64,000 nt of DNA from Tetmemena sp. SeJ-2015 (GCA_027382625.1 JAJKFJ010022083.1:1-64000), one strand, 5' to 3'. Shown: positions 1 through 12,170, counted from the first letter of the stretch. Program-made: numbers and translations. The notes: generated from the sequence alone by a model not told the origin.

Positions 1-304
1 AGGAATAAAGTGGCCGTATTTATAAATTAATAAGGTAATTTTTTTCGACATCAACACAAATTTCTACTACGAGATTAATTTTATTATTTATTTTAAAAAG
101 TATAATTTAGATATTAAAAATGAAATATGAATTGAATTATATATTGGTATAAAATAAAAAGGATGCTTAAATTGTTATGAAGTAGTTATGAGGAATCAGA
201 GACTTAGTGACTTAATAAAAGTATCAAAGAGAATTTGAAGGCACCTTCTTTAATGTTTTCATAATTTTTAAAATAATTTTGAAGCTGTTTTAATTTGATG
301 ATGA

Positions 305-892
305 GAATATTTGCTCGAATATTGCTATGTATACTAATTATCGATTACACAATTAAGGTTTTTAAAGAGGATCTAAAGGCTTAAAGCTGAAATGATGGTC
401 TCGTTAGAGAAAACTAGTTAGATGGTGTTGCTAAAGGTTCTCTTTAAGAAGCTTTTTGATATAATGATTGTTTGTGAATCCTCACCTCACTCCAATAGAG
501 TTAACCATTCTCTTTATTCTACTTCGGTTATTATTTACCTTATTGCATTTATCTAATTTTATGACAAATATTTTATTAAAATTCAATATTATTTATAAAC
601 TATAAGAGATTAATATTTATAAGTTAAAACTTATTTAATAACTTAATTAATAAAGGATTTCTGGTAATTTATTATTTTTAAAAATCATACTGCTTCTTTT
701 TTTAAATTTTAAATAAGTATAATGAGATTTTAGGTGAATATTATTAGATAATCTTTTATTAATTTTAAGAAATAAAAAGCATGTAAAAGCAGACCACCTG
801 GAAAAAATATATAAAATAATTAATTTTGTATGAAATTAAAAGTTAATCTATTGAAAAGTGGGTGTGAATATGAGGGGTTATAATTATTTTGA
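305..892 (+). CDS. Unassigned coding segment, 195-codon TGA-free frame
   Basis: Read with TAA/TAG as Gln, this frame has no TGA although more than ten TGA triplets lie in the other two frames. The more GC-rich part, about 360-530, gives a helical, Lys/Leu-rich peptide (residues such as LRFLKRIQRLKAEMM) and is the likely retained segment; the rest is AT-rich and may be eliminated DNA. There is no recognisable domain and no convincing start. It stands alone, so it is probably one piece of a gene continuing elsewhere. Confidence 0.35.
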
Positions 893-1299
893 GATTCAAA
901 GTCGTGTGAAATAGTAAGTTATCTAAAGCGTAGCTCAATATCTTAATTAGTACCCCTCTCCCCATAAATTGAGATAAAAGGAGTAAAATCTAAAATTCGT
1001 TAAGGATAAATGATTTGAATGCAAGTTGATCGTTATAGGTAAACTTGCTAGGGCCTCTTTTGAAGAATTTATTAGGATTAGACAGCTGACTATTTTACTC
1101 ATCAATTAACTTTAAGGTGTAATATTATACATTTATCGTTTGAATTTTGAAATTGTAGAAATATAATCAACTTTTGATTAGTTAACGAATTACTAATCAA
1201 TTAATTAACGAGTGCCCTAAGGGGTATTCAGGCCGTAGTAATATAACAGTAAGTAAAAGTTTTTTAATAGAGATTAGTAAGCAAAAGTTTAAATATAGA

Positions 1300-1800
1300 G
1301 ATTAACTATATATAACTTACTTCAGATTTAAAAAAAAATTAGATATGGAGTTTTTTTCTCCATTAACCCTATGGCCCTCCTGATTAATTTTCAATTTTAA
1401 TAATTCCCAAGCCCGCCCACCACCCAAAACGTGCAAGACAACTACAAACTAGGTAAATAAATATGCTTCTTAATTTTCTATAGATATATTTTAGAGATCA
1501 AGTCAAGAAAAATAAAAACTCAAAATATTTCAGGAGCTATATAAGATGGAGTTCCACAGAATAAAAATAAAGATAATAATTATTCTGAAAAACATGGAGT
1601 AAATCAAAAATTGTGTAATTATTTTAAATCCTTACTTTGCTTTCTTTTAGGTTTTTGCACGCCGAGGGTGGTGGGTGGGCCTGGGAATTATTAAGATAGA
1701 AATTTAATAAGTAGGCGTAGGGATAAACGAGAGAAAAATTCTCCATTACTAAAATTCGTAATGTGATGTAAGTTAATATAACAGATGTCTTTATTTATAA
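1300..1800. repeat. Inverted-repeat element with about 100-130 bp imperfect arms
   Basis: The left arm around 1345-1435 (TAATAATTCCCAAGCCCGCC) matches the reverse complement of 1660-1755 (GGTGGGTGGGCCTGGGAATT on the plus strand). Similarity fades outward to about 1300 and 1800. The size and layout suggest a MITE or foldback element. No coding frame was recognised. Confidence 0.6.
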
Positions 1801-2725
1801 TTTGGCTAATTAATTCATTATTGATATTAAGACTCACAGTTATATATCTAATGGATGAGTTCCTAATTGGCATATTATTATTAGTTTAAATTCCCATAAC
1901 GTTATTAACACATTCATTAGATTAGTTTTTACAATTCATAATAAACTTTAAATGGTGATAATATATTAAGAAGAGTCTGAAAAGTTTACTACGAAGACTT
2001 AGTAAATTTATCTTCCTCAAAGTAAAGCCAACTGCAGATCAGGTTTTGGACTTATTATTGTCCACCATATGAAATAATATCAGATTAACTGGAGAGGAGT
2101 GTGTAAATATGCTAAAGTTCATTTTTCAATTTTGATGCTTCTATATAGTGAAATATAAAGGCTAATCATAAAAATTAAAAAGAAACAGAATACTTGCTTC
2201 ATAGAGAAAAAATTAAATAAAAGTGGTTTAAATTAAAATTTCTTCCATATTTTAATCAATAAAGGCGAAATAATATTTAGCATTCCTAGAGCAATGAAAT
2301 GACAATTTAAACATTTTTAACTATTTAATTATAATTATTTATCACTTTTGAAATGCTGTGAGATTTTAAGATAACCTAACTCTATCCTAAAACTGTTAAT
2401 GATGACAATAATTAACTCTTATTTCAATAATTAAAAATAATAAGTATATTATAGTCGTCTTAATACTGCGATCTTAGATATATCTTTACCACAGTTTCTA
2501 ATATAGTTATAATATCTTATTTTAATAATTATTAGTGAGGTGTGAAAATTAATAATGGTAAATGATAAATTTTCGGGGCCTAAATATGCAGATTATTCAA
2601 ATGACAATCAAAAATTAAATTCTTCAAGCTTAAAGTCAATAAAATAATGAGCTAGTACTTCTAAAGACAAGCGTAATCGATATAAAATAGTGATATGTTT
2701 TTTCTTTAAGTTTTAATATAATGGC
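1801..2725. other. AT-rich stretch without recognised features
   Basis: Nothing supported on either strand. Composition matches the surrounding presumed eliminated DNA. Confidence 0.4.
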
Positions 2726-3226
2726 ATGTAGGGACTCAACAAGTTCACCAAGGACAAGGTCAGGCTGAAACCACTTCCACAATAGATTCTGTCTTTCTTG
2801 CACTTGCATTCTTTCTTCCTTTTTAGAGGAGCTTTCCGAAGCATTTAGAGATGATCTTTATTTAGTGAAAGTTTCAAAGTCTTAATGATTGACCTCACTT
2901 CAAAAAAATTTAATGATGAAGTTTTGTATAAATTATTCTTAAAGCTCAAGGTTTTGACGCAAGCATTTCTTTTATGGAAGGAAAACTGCTAAAGCAGGAG
3001 AGAGAGACAGGCTATTTTGGAGAAGGTTTTGTTATTATTTGTTGCTAATTATCTTGCTGAGCTTCTGCCTCTAACTGCCATTAGATCAAATACTTATATT
3101 AAATCAATTTTAAAATAATTCTTTTAAAAAATTAGATCTCATTATATTATTGACCTTTTGTTTAAAGATCTTATATAGTTAAAATTAATTGAAAAAAGGG
3201 GAAATTTAAATTAAAATTATAAATGA
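2726..3226 (+). CDS. Unassigned coding segment with one in-frame TGA
   Basis: An ATG at 2726 opens a frame to a TGA at 2852-2854, and the same frame stays open from 2855 to a TGA at 3224-3226 (123 codons). The second part gives amphipathic helices (for example FNDEVLYKLFLKLKV and ERQAILEKVLLLFVANYL). The opposite strand is also open over much of this stretch, so strand choice rests on peptide character. No family was recognised. The internal TGA means an IES boundary, decay, or two separate segments. Confidence 0.35.
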
Positions 3227-3419
3227 AGAATTTTAAATGTTGGCCTTTAAATTAGATATAGCTAGTTTAAAAAGGGGCTTATTCGATAGCTCTATAAATT
3301 ATAATAGTTTTTTTATGATTAAAATTTTGTCAAAAAGAAATTTCAAATGTTAAAACTTTGATCCAAAATAATAATTATAAATAAAAGGTATTTTGAATAA
3401 ATTTTTATAAAAATAAATT

Positions 3420-3830
3420 TATAAAAAAACTTAAAATAATATAATTTTTTTGAAATTTTTTAAAATTTTTTAAACCTTAATTATATTTTTTTATTTTACC
3501 CCTAATTTTTCCCATGTTAATTTTAAATTTTTAAAACTTAAAAGGGTTTTAAAAATTTTATATTTTATAAAAAAATTTAAAAGGGTTGAATAGAATAATT
3601 ATAGAAAGGAAAAAGGAAAACCTAATCATAAATAGAAACAGGAAAAAGTTTATATTTTTAAAAATTAAGATATTTAAAACTTATGTTTTTTAAATTTAAA
3701 AAGGGATCAGTAAAAAATTTAAGTTTCCTTTTTAACCCCCCAGGTTTAGTTTATTTTTATTTTGGGGTTTGAGTAGTTTTTTTTAGTAGGGGGGGGGGTA
3801 ACTTTTTAAATTTTAAAACCAATTTAAAGC
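3420..3830. other. Homopolymer-stuttered, probably poorly resolved stretch
   Basis: Runs of A, T and G and near-repeats of words such as AAATTTTTAAA dominate, including a G9 run near 3788. Similar blocks occur near 16.3-17.5, 24.6-25.1, 52.2 and 56.2 kb. They look like unreliable consensus rather than biology. Confidence 0.45.
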
Positions 3831-4713
3831 GAAAAATAATTAATCACAGAACAAGGAAGCAAACTCAATCTATTTCTAAGTTAAACAAATCAATGATCAT
3901 GTATTCATAATCACCCTATAATTAATCAATTGCATTAATTTTTAAAGAACCCGTATGATTTATGCTAATTTTTGGAGATTGTTCATGTGTTTGCTTCTTC
4001 TATTGAATAGTCTTGCTTGCTAAGATGAGTAAATTAAAGCTCATAATAATCTTCAAATAAAAAATGATTGGGTATATTTTATAAAAATTAGAAATTAGTA
4101 TAATTGAAGACTACGCCTGATCATTGAGCCTTCTCCCTTCTTTTAATAATTAATTTAATTATCTATCAATTAATAACATAAACTACTGCTGCACAAAATA
4201 ATTATTTTTGTTTATTTAATGAATATTAATAATATAAAATCAATTAATATTCTATATTTATATAAAATATTTATTAATTTATAAGAGATAGCGCATGACT
4301 GTTAGATTGTTTAAAACCATTAAATATAATTTTAAAACTAAAACATTATTTATTATAATTTAAATTTTATTTGAGGTCTATTACTAATAAATAAACAAAA
4401 TTTAATAAACTTATAATAATTTTTATTAAAGAATCAGAATGAAGATATGTAAATTTTGTAGAAGCCTTAATTTCTTTGAAGAGTGTTTGATCCATTTAAT
4501 AAACATACAGATTGAGAATAAACTTTATTTTAGAATGTTATCAAAAGCAAAATTAAATATTTACTAATAAATATTATAGATTAATCGAGGTAGGCCAAAT
4601 TAATTGTGTCAAGAAAGCACCACTTTATATAATTCAAGAATTCTATACTTCTTTCACTCTGCTGTGTTAATCATAAAGTATATAATAAAAGACAGAAGAT
4701 ATATGGCACGTGA
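3831..4713. other. AT-rich stretch without recognised features
   Basis: No coding frame or repeat could be supported here. Confidence 0.4.
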
Positions 4714-5400
4714 TATGATTTATTCAAAATAACATAATTTAAACTAAAAATAGTTTATCTTTTAGCTGAAAATATCAAATTTTGCATCAAAATTATATTA
4801 CAAATTAAATTTAGATATACAAATAAATAAAAGAGAATTCAAAAGGACAAAGTAAGCTTGTGTTAGGGAGATTCAACTATCATTAAATTCCTCTGCCTAG
4901 TTGTATATATATCCCACTTGCTATATAGTTTAGTAGTGTGTCTGTTGGAGGCTAGCCCTGAAACTCTAGGGATGATATTTTAAGAATATCTCTGGACTAA
5001 GAAATAAAGTGCATGGTCTGCTGTTGCTTCTTTTATCAAACTTCAATTAGAAGGGACTAAGCTTATGGGCATTTACACTATTTTACAACACGAAGGTATC
5101 ACTTATTGCAAGGGAGCATCTCTAAGAGATATTGGGAACTATCTGCTTTTTATTCAAAATAATATTTTTCGCGAGACATTATTTTTAAAAGTGTAGAGCT
5201 CGTTTGGTTCAATAATTTCTGAATAATTAATTATTAAAAATCAATTATTTATGAAAAATGGATCTCTTAGCAACTACTTTTTTTACCTATTTTTATTAGA
5301 AGCTATAATTCATTTAATCAAACTAAAATTAATCTTTCTATTTGATTTTCTTCCTCATTATTAAGGACTCCCTTTTAGAAATATAATTTTATTGGAATGA
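4714..5400 (+). CDS. Possible mitochondrial-carrier-like coding segment
   Basis: The frame is TGA-free for 228 codons (TGA at 5398-5400). The core from about 4927 to 5200 includes a module like a mitochondrial carrier repeat: a small-residue helix with SAWSAVASFIKLQLEG, then IYTILQHEGITYCKGASLRD, reminiscent of the family's Gln-rich helix end followed by EG...YKG...LRD. The family's Pro-x-Asp-x-x-Lys signature is not intact. Known carriers exchange metabolites across the mitochondrial inner membrane. That role is inferred only. The AT-rich 3' part after 5200 is probably not coding. Confidence 0.35.
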
Positions 5401-6140
5401 GATATAGCTATTTCATATTAAAAAAAATTTAAAATACAAATATAAAATGAATGAATTTGTATATATTTGTTATTTAGAAAGTAAATTGTTATTTAATATG
5501 GGATGAATATGATTCCACGATAGTGGGTAAGCAAAATGTAATAAAGATTGAGAGCAGGATAAAAGTGGTATATTTTAAAATAGAGATAAAAGCATTAAGT
5601 TTTTAAATTGAATAAGGTAACCAGCTGGAACAAGAGCACTAATAATTATTAATACCACCTAAGTATAGATTTTAGTTTGAGTGTCTTTGCTTTGAACAGT
5701 TGTGTGCTAAATGTGAGAGATGACTGCTTTTGAATAATTTAATCCCTGAAGATTGTGCTTGCTGTTGATGAAATATTGTTCTTGATGTTGTTCAAAAGTA
5801 CGCAAACAGAAGCATACTTTTGTAGCTCTTTGAGCTTGCCAGCGAAGATGAGTCTCTGTTGATAGGGAGGATTGTTCTCAAGGGTTGCCTAATCGGTTTT
5901 CACCTTCAAGTTTTTTAGCCAGAGTTTGTTGTCATAGTTGTGGATGTAGTTGTTGTAGTTGAAATTTAATTTAAATTTGCTCATTATTTAAAACGTAATT
6001 TATTAAAAATCTTAGAGCAAGGGCTCAATTGGAAAATATTTCTAAAGAATAACAAACCACGATAAACTAATCATATCCAACCTATAATATAATTTGGGAT
6101 ATATTGCAGCCAATACTTATACGAAATTAATATTTATATA
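5355..6140 (-). pseudogene. Ubiquitin-like coding remnant, copy 1
   Basis: The minus strand is TGA-free for 261 codons. The core (about 5955 to 5700) contains YQQRLIFAGKLKEL, matching the DQQRLIFAGKQLED core of ubiquitin, preceded by LWLKNLKVKTDQATLEN (compare ubiquitin strand 1-2) and followed after an insertion by RDQIIQKQSSLTF, like ubiquitin DYNIQKESTLHL. The segment between the second strand and the PP turn is shorter than normal and about 25 residues are inserted after AGK, so the fold would be broken unless internal segments are removed. There is no C-terminal Gly-Gly. It is probably a germline remnant or an interrupted gene piece. Copies lie at 23.9 and 59.2 kb. Confidence 0.5.
5498..6086. 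mobile_element. Small element with TATGGGATGAATA-type inverted ends
   Basis: The left end reads TATGGGATGAATATGATT, and the right end, reverse-complemented, reads TATAGGTTGGATATGATT. Related ends occur at 10.94/11.38, 24.20, 27.28, 31.35, 48.28 and 49.11 kb. The interior holds the ubiquitin-like remnant on the minus strand. This is a MITE-like element that may have captured a gene piece. Confidence 0.5.
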
Positions 6141-7010
6141 TCATGCAACTAATATTCTTATATTTTAATTGATGAGTCCTATTTAAAATAAATAAAAATA
6201 TAAGAATTTACAGAATAATCAATTTATCAGGGCAAAAATAAAATGAATGATAAACTTTAGAACCTGCACTTGTGTTCAAGTTTTAGCCATATCTAAAACT
6301 TTTCAGTTATAACAAAGACATTTGGATATCCCTACAGCCCGTAACTAGGGCATGCTAAAAACAAATAAATTCCACTAAGATAAATCAATTAATCAAACAT
6401 TCACTTTATTTTTTTTACTATATATAGATTTTATTTAGACAATCAAAAATTTTAAATTGTATTTTGAAATTATACGGCCAAAATTAATTAACAATGAGAT
6501 AAAATTAACAAATGACATGGAGATATTTTTTTAAATATTATTTAATACTCAATGATTTTGTCATTGCTTATTTGTAATGAAAAAAATATTATGAAGCTAA
6601 TAAAATTTTATTAAAAGTAAATGATGTCCGTTCAGCCCCGATTTTTCAAAAAAAAATTAAGTTTGGTTATGATAAGAAGGAACAAAGAAGGACAAATCTC
6701 TAGTCTACTATTTTAAAAGTTAGCACTGTAAGCGATCCTTTTCGGATAAGTAATTTGTATCTATTTTTTCTAACTAATACTTTCAGCTTCTCGTGATGAC
6801 TAAAATTATACGGAACCTTCTCTCCACCAGCTTCTAATGAATCAAAGACCAACATCAAACTCTAAAAGTTCTGTAAAATACTAAAAAAAGAAGGAACAGA
6901 TAATGTTATAGTAATAAAGTTTAAAAATTTAAATCTCCGTGCCAAAATGTTACCTCTATGTGGGAGGCAATATTTAATTTATAAATTTTACCAGATCTTA
7001 AACTATTAAA
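6141..7010. other. AT-rich stretch with one repeat-end motif
   Basis: At 6628 the motif CCGTTCAGCCCCGATTTTTC matches the inverted ends of the nested element at 48.43-48.76 kb, so a solo or degraded copy may lie here. Nothing else was supported. Confidence 0.45.
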
Positions 7011-7262
7011 AAGTAATGTGGATTATTCATCACAATTAAAGATGCAATCAATATATTATAGTATGAATTTTAATTAAAATCGGTGGCTAGCTTAAATAAT
7101 AAATAGAGAGTTGCAGTATCTACAGCTTGTTTTATAGCTTATAAAAAATTAATATGAGTTTCTTTAATCATCTTCGAAGCACCTCTCAGCAGAAAGATAT
7201 GACTCACGCATTTTTCGTTATCCTCATCGTCATCTTCATTAGAACTTGTGTTGCTTATAACT
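7011..7262 (-). CDS. Repeat-family coding segment (SHI-RGA family), best copy
   Basis: The minus-strand frame is open through an acidic stretch (SSNEDDDEDNEK) followed by CVSHIFLLRGASKMIKET and FLQAIKQAVDTATLYLLF. A plus-strand copy near 25.89-26.02 kb gives CAHHISLMRGAIKIIKED and QAIEQAAEQ in register, and weaker copies lie at 26.56-26.83 and 42.6-42.77 kb. Conservation at protein level across copies argues that it was coding. Function unknown. Confidence 0.45.
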
Positions 7263-7792
7263 CTTGAGTGAGCATTCTCACGCAAAAAAGTTACAAGGTT
7301 ACAAAATTATTAGGATTTTATGCCGAATCGAATGGTGTAATTATTATTTAAATTAGACACACACTTCAATTGCCACTAATTTATTCCATTTTAATTTAAT
7401 AACTTATTTTATTTTATTTTTAATTCAATTATCATCAATAAATATTACCAATCCTGTCAATATTCATAGGTTGAATTATCGGATTTAATTTTATAAAGAC
7501 TAACTACAAAGCATTTTAAAAATTTAGTATCAATTAGGAATTTAGTATAATATGATGTTCTTCTATTCCTTAAATACATTATTGATAATTAAAAGATTTT
7601 ATATATAATTATTATATAAATATATAATTTTACAAAAAATGTATATACTTATCGATTAGGATTATTCTTCAACTTCTAAAATTAAAATGTAATTTTATTA
7701 TAAATTTAATGCTAGCATTTAAAAATTAAAAAACATTTATCATTTATAGCGTCTCTCTTTAATCACTATAATCTGAAAACTGTTATACTTAT
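7263..7792. other. AT-rich stretch without recognised features
   Basis: No supported feature. Confidence 0.4.
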
Positions 7793-8037
7793 TAATAAAG
7801 AGTGAATAAAAGTGCATAATTGTTAAAAAGTATAATGATAATTTTTGAGGTTGTTCCCAAGTGGCTCTATTAAGAGGTATTATCTTTGAAATTTTTATTA
7901 AAGATTTTAAAGTAAATTAAAATAGTTAAACCTTATTAATACACTTACGCTATAATTTTATAACCACATTTTAAGCGATTGGGACAATTACTGCGTAGTT
8001 TTATCCAGAATCACGCTCTAACTGTGCTTTTGACAAT
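7793..8037 (+). repeat. Left terminal inverted repeat of Element 1
   Basis: Pairs with 10617-10862 with only a few differences. Confidence 0.75.
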
Positions 8038-8478
8038 GGTGCCAATCAAACACAACAAAATGCAGCTACTCTTATCTTTTCGTCCGCACAGCAGTCCTAT
8101 ATTGGTCTAGGTAACGAGGATAGAGCAAGGCTACTCTCGCTAAAGATTTAACAGTTATACTGCCCTAAAGATATCGGGGACAAGAGCTCGAAAATAACCA
8201 TTTATTTTTGCCATACCTAACTATTTGTACTGATCGCCTCTATTTTTAAAGTCTTCTCTAAAGCCACTTCATACTATCACATATGTACAGCCAACCCGAG
8301 GTATTCGAGCTCTTGTCCCCGATATATTTAGGGCAGTATAACTGTTAAATCTTTAGCGAGAGTAGCCTTGCTCTATCCTCGTTACCTAGACCAATATAGG
8401 ACTGCTGTGCGGACGAAAAGATAAGAGTAGCTGCATTTTGTTGTGTTTGATTGGTACCATTTAGTAAAAAATTTGTGA
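7849..8478 (+). CDS. Unassigned 209-codon frame crossing the Element 1 left end and nested hairpin
   Basis: TGA-free from 7849 to the TGA at 8476-8478. The most protein-like part runs from the left repeat into the first hairpin arm (about 7960-8200), with motifs such as TITAQFYPESRSNCAFD and QQSYIGLGNEDRARLLSLK. Past 8200 the frame reads the reverse arm and looks less natural. The first 60 codons of this protein are therefore also encoded, inverted, at the far end of Element 1. Family unknown. Confidence 0.4.
8037..8459. repeat. Inverted repeat, about 155-bp arms and 110-bp loop
   Basis: Arm 8037-8193 matches the reverse complement of 8303-8459 (words GCAGCTACTCTTATCTTTTC and GGGGACAAGAGCTCGA). 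The arms are nearly identical, so the copy is young or kept homogeneous. Confidence 0.75.
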
Positions 8479-8570
8479 AATAAATAATTAATCTACTTTT
8501 TTTGATAACTAATTAGTTTTTAATTTTCCATCTTCTAAAACTATTCCATTCTAGACTAGATAATTTTCAA

Positions 8571-9395
8571 TCACATTAATCTCTTAAATTTTTTTTCATC
8601 CATGATTTATCTAAGCTAAGCGAGCGATATGACTTTCTCTTGATTTTAAGAAGCTTATACTTAATTTCCACTTTAGGATTTAATCTTTATCAGATAAATA
8701 TTTTTCATCCTGCTTTCAATATTATCCATTTCTTGAATCGATATTTTCTTAATTCTAAGAATAATCTAAGTTTCCACTATTCTGCTATCAGGCTTATAAT
8801 CAAGATTTTTTCTGGATGTGTAAAAATTTGAAATCGATTTGTACTCCTTGAGACAGCAAAATTATTTAGGTCAAGGATACCAAATATTCCTCGTGTATAT
8901 ATTATTCGGAGTTTTTATATCTACCGGCTCATTATTAGAAGGCAGTCTGTCAGAAGTTTGATAATTTTAAATGTATTTGAGAGCGAGAGTGTAATTCTTT
9001 GTAAAATTTTTTTTAATGAGATTGATGGCCATTTCTCTTATTTAGATGGACGAATTCTCGAAGATCTAAAATTTTAATTGCAAGAAAAACTTACTCAATT
9101 TAGCAAAAAATTTATTTTTATTTTTCTTTGGTCCCTCAGCCTTTGATAAAGTATAGTCTTATCTAGTGTGGTTAGTATTGATTGGCTCTGTGAAAAATCT
9201 AAAGTAATCACAGTCCTACTCTACTTCTTGGAATCTGCTCAAATCTAATTTTAAACTATTAATTTATGATTAAATAATGTATGAGCAAATATATAGCGGG
9301 CAAGATTAATGCCTGTGATTAATTAAATTCACTTTGTGATTATTTTTTAACCTTACTGATCTGAATTCAATTCTGATCAGAAAAATCACAAAAAA
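8571..9395 (-). CDS. Element 1 interior gene candidate, minus strand, one in-frame TGA
   Basis: Reading leftward, the frame is open from 9395 to a TGA at 8873-8871 (174 codons), then again to 8571 (99 codons). The convincing part starts near 9110: FLAIKILDLREFVHLNKREM, then RLPSNNEPVDIKTPNN, and after the TGA KNLDYKPDSRIVETQIILRI. An ATG sits at 9032. The even mix of charged residues supports coding. The single TGA suggests decay or a removed segment. No transposase triad or other domain was identified. Confidence 0.4.
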
Positions 9396-10616
9396 TCACA
9401 AAAAAAGGCAAAAAATCACAAAAAATCACAAGATTTCTGATCATTTTGAAAATAATCACAAAACATAAATCTAAAATTTTCATCACTTAAAAGTAAGTGT
9501 GATTTCGCTAACTCAAATTTTTCTTTATTGAATGCATTTACTATAAGGATTTCCAAATTATAACAATTTATAGAGAGGTGGAAGATAAACTTACAAATAG
9601 GAAAATGAAAAGTTAGAAAAAAAGCTGGAGTTAGTTTGAGCAATCAGTCGAATTAGCCTTGGATGAGACTCTGTTGATGGTGGGCACTGCAGATCTAGTT
9701 GTAAGATTAAGATCTAAGCATTATCTGCGAAAATAAATTTTGGCACATAAATTTGTCATTTTTTCATTCTCCATGATGTCGAAGAATGCATTATTTTTTT
9801 TCATGCTTATATTTTTTCACCATTGAGGGATTAGTTTTATCTTCTCTCTATTGTCTTGATTCTATACCTTGGAGAAGTAATATTTAATTAGGTTTGATTA
9901 AGGGGTGTAGAAAGGTGAAAATATTAGCAGAATCAATAACTCCTATGAGAGTTATTGAAAGACATAATTTTTATCTGACGTATAAATTGAATCAGATGAG
10001 AGGAGTGAATGGCTTATAAAAGCTTAATTTAATAAAAAGTAAAAGGTCGTAAAATTTCCTTCTGCATTTCAAGAGCAAATATTGATAGTGTGAATTTTTA
10101 TACTTACTGTCGATAGCGTGAAAAGAATTTATTTCAACAGGACTAATGGAGCTATGTGCAAAATTTTCTAGTTTCTAAGATTAAGATATTGATCCAAGGT
10201 GTGCTCTTCAAGAGTCCCGATGCTAGATTAACTGTTGAAGGCAGCTAGGTAATTCATAGAATGGTAACTTTTTCAAATGCACCTATAAGAATATTTCACA
10301 TCCAAACTTGATAAATTATAAAAAAAAAGATTGATTTTAAATAATGAAATATTGCCCGGGCAATCAATCAATACACTTTGCTCTAGATAGAAAAAGAAGA
10401 TTAAATTAATTTCGTTAGAGAATAAATTATTAGTTGAGAATATTGTAAATGATTACTTTTTGAGAGCTTAAATATTTAAGTTGTAGTGGGCGCCTGAGAA
10501 TAGTCTGATTATTTGAAATAAAAATATAATTTAGTCAATTTATTAAAATATAAATCTAATCATCTTTAGTCTGCATTAATAATTTAATTTCCTTCTTTTA
10601 CTAAAAAATTTTACTA

Positions 10617-10862
10617 ATTGTCAAAAGCACAGTTAGAGCGTGATTCTGGATAAAACTACGCAGTAATTGTCCCAATCGCTTAAAATGTGGTTATAAAATT
10701 ATAGCGTAAGTGTATTAATAAGGTTTAACTATTTTAATTTACTTTAAAATCTTTAATAAAAATTTCAAAGATAATACCTCTTAATAGAGCCACTTGGGAA
10801 CAACCTCAAAAATTATCATTATACTTTTTAACAATTATGCACTTTTATTCACTCTTTATTAT
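10617..10862 (-). repeat. Right terminal inverted repeat of Element 1
   Basis: Reverse complement of the left repeat. Its minus strand re-encodes the start of the 7849-8478 frame. Confidence 0.75.
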
Positions 10863-10938
10863 TATTTTTGCTCTCTTTAAATGCATTGAATACAAAAGTT
10901 TTTTGTTTTTTGTTTTAAATTGATTTTCTTTTCATAAT

Positions 10939-11384
10939 ATAGGATGAATACGAAAGCAGAATCTGAGGTGAGATATATTTGAAAGAAATTAAAAAGTAGA
11001 CTTTGATTGAAGACCTGATGTTCAGATGGTTAACTCCTAGATGAGTCGTTTTTTAGTCCAAGGTTCGAAACCCAAAGGTAAAACACTTTTTTAATTTTTT
11101 TCGGACCAATATATTTAATAGCAATAGTAATAGCAACAACAATAATAGCAATAGTAAAAGTAAAAATAATTAAAGAAATAGTTTAGATGAAGACGATGAT
11201 GATGAAAATAAATAAGAAATGTTCAGAAAAATTGATAATCAAGTCTGATACAGTAAGGCTCAAAAGTACGCAATTAAAGATCTAGCCAGTTATTTATATT
11301 CAAATGATTATTTACATTTAACGATTAGAGTATTTATACATCTCTTTTTTGCAATAAATCTAATTTATTCATACTCAACCTATA
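10939..11384. mobile_element. TATGGGATGAATA-family element
   Basis: The left end TATAGGATGAATACGAAAGC pairs with the right end, which reverse-complements to TATAGGTTGAGTATGAATAA. About 445 bp, with no convincing frame inside. Confidence 0.4.
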
Positions 11385-11459
11385 ATATTTTCCTTTAAAC
11401 CGAAAATTTTTTAATAAATTTTTAATGAAACATGTTTTTTATTTATTGTTTGCTTTATG

Positions 11460-11618
11460 CATCAATGAAAACAGAGAATTGAACTCCATCTCCAACCAGC
11501 TTCAGCAACTTGAGATTAGATCTAAAACATAATCTTACTCTGGCGAATCCTTTACTTTTCTTATTTTAATTACTTCTCTGCTAGAATTTAGAAATGCCAT
11601 CATAGATGTAATTCTAGT
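11460..11618 (-). CDS. Short coding-like fragment
   Basis: The minus strand reads EVIKIRKVKDSPEQDYVLDL up to a TGA at 11504-11502, then stays open as SWLEMEFNSLFSLMHKANN. The acidic-basic mix is protein-like, but the piece is short and broken by the TGA. Family unknown. Confidence 0.3.
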
Positions 11619-11649
11619 TCAATTATGGTTGAATCTCAGTCCTTATTTG

Positions 11650-12170
11650 CATTTTTGGGGATGGTCTTTCCTCCCCAGTAAAATTTTATAATGAATAAGG
11701 TAAATGTTTATCGGATAATTTTCGCTCCTAAATCTGATTCTACCAGTTATAGAGGTGTATTTGAACATCTAAGGCTTCAAATTTAATCCTAATTCAGCAA
11801 TTATGAAATGGTGCAAACTTTTTGAGTACCGAAATTTAACTTATGAATAAGGGGCAAATGCTTTAATTTCTCAGCTAGACTTCTTAGGGTTATACGGAAG
11901 AATTTCGGTACTCAAAAAAAATTTAAACCATTTCATAATTGCACTTTAATTTTATTTTACAATGGCGAAAAAATAGCATAAAATATAAATTTATTTAGGT
12001 GCACCATTTCATAACTGACTGAATTATTATTAAATTTTTGAAGCCTTTGATTTCAAAACCCTCTATAACTGGAAAAATCAGATTTAGGAGGAAAAAATTT
12101 CCTGTAAACATATATTTTCTTTCCCCTTAATTATTTTAAAATTTTTACTGGGGAGGAAAAGGCACATTTT
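11650..12170. repeat. Imperfect hairpin with about 170-bp arms
   Basis: GATGGTCTTTCCTCCCCAGT near 11655 pairs with TACTGGGGAGGAAAAGGCAC near 12147, CTATAACTGG-type words pair further in, and the inner core around 11795-11940 pairs ATTATGAAATGGTGCAAACT with its reverse. Foldback element of unknown class. Confidence 0.6.

Larger units (their letters stand above)
7793..10862. mobile_element. Element 1: 3.07 kb unit with 246-bp near-identical inverted ends
   Basis: Bases 7793-8037 are almost identical to the reverse complement of 10617-10862 (outer end TAATAAAGAGTGAATAAAAG, inner end GTGCTTTTGACAAT). Between them lie a second, nested inverted repeat (8037-8459) and a minus-strand reading frame (9395-8571). 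This is either a DNA transposon with long terminal inverted repeats or a germline locus with inverted duplicate gene segments, because the left arm is itself coding-like. No transposase motif was recognised. Confidence 0.6.

Noticed and set aside
1691..1873. Short minus-strand open frame
   Set aside because: It lies across an inverted-repeat arm and shows no conserved or protein-like pattern.
8640..8831. Plus-strand open frame in Element 1
   Set aside because: It is hydrophobic shadow sequence opposite the better-balanced minus-strand frame.
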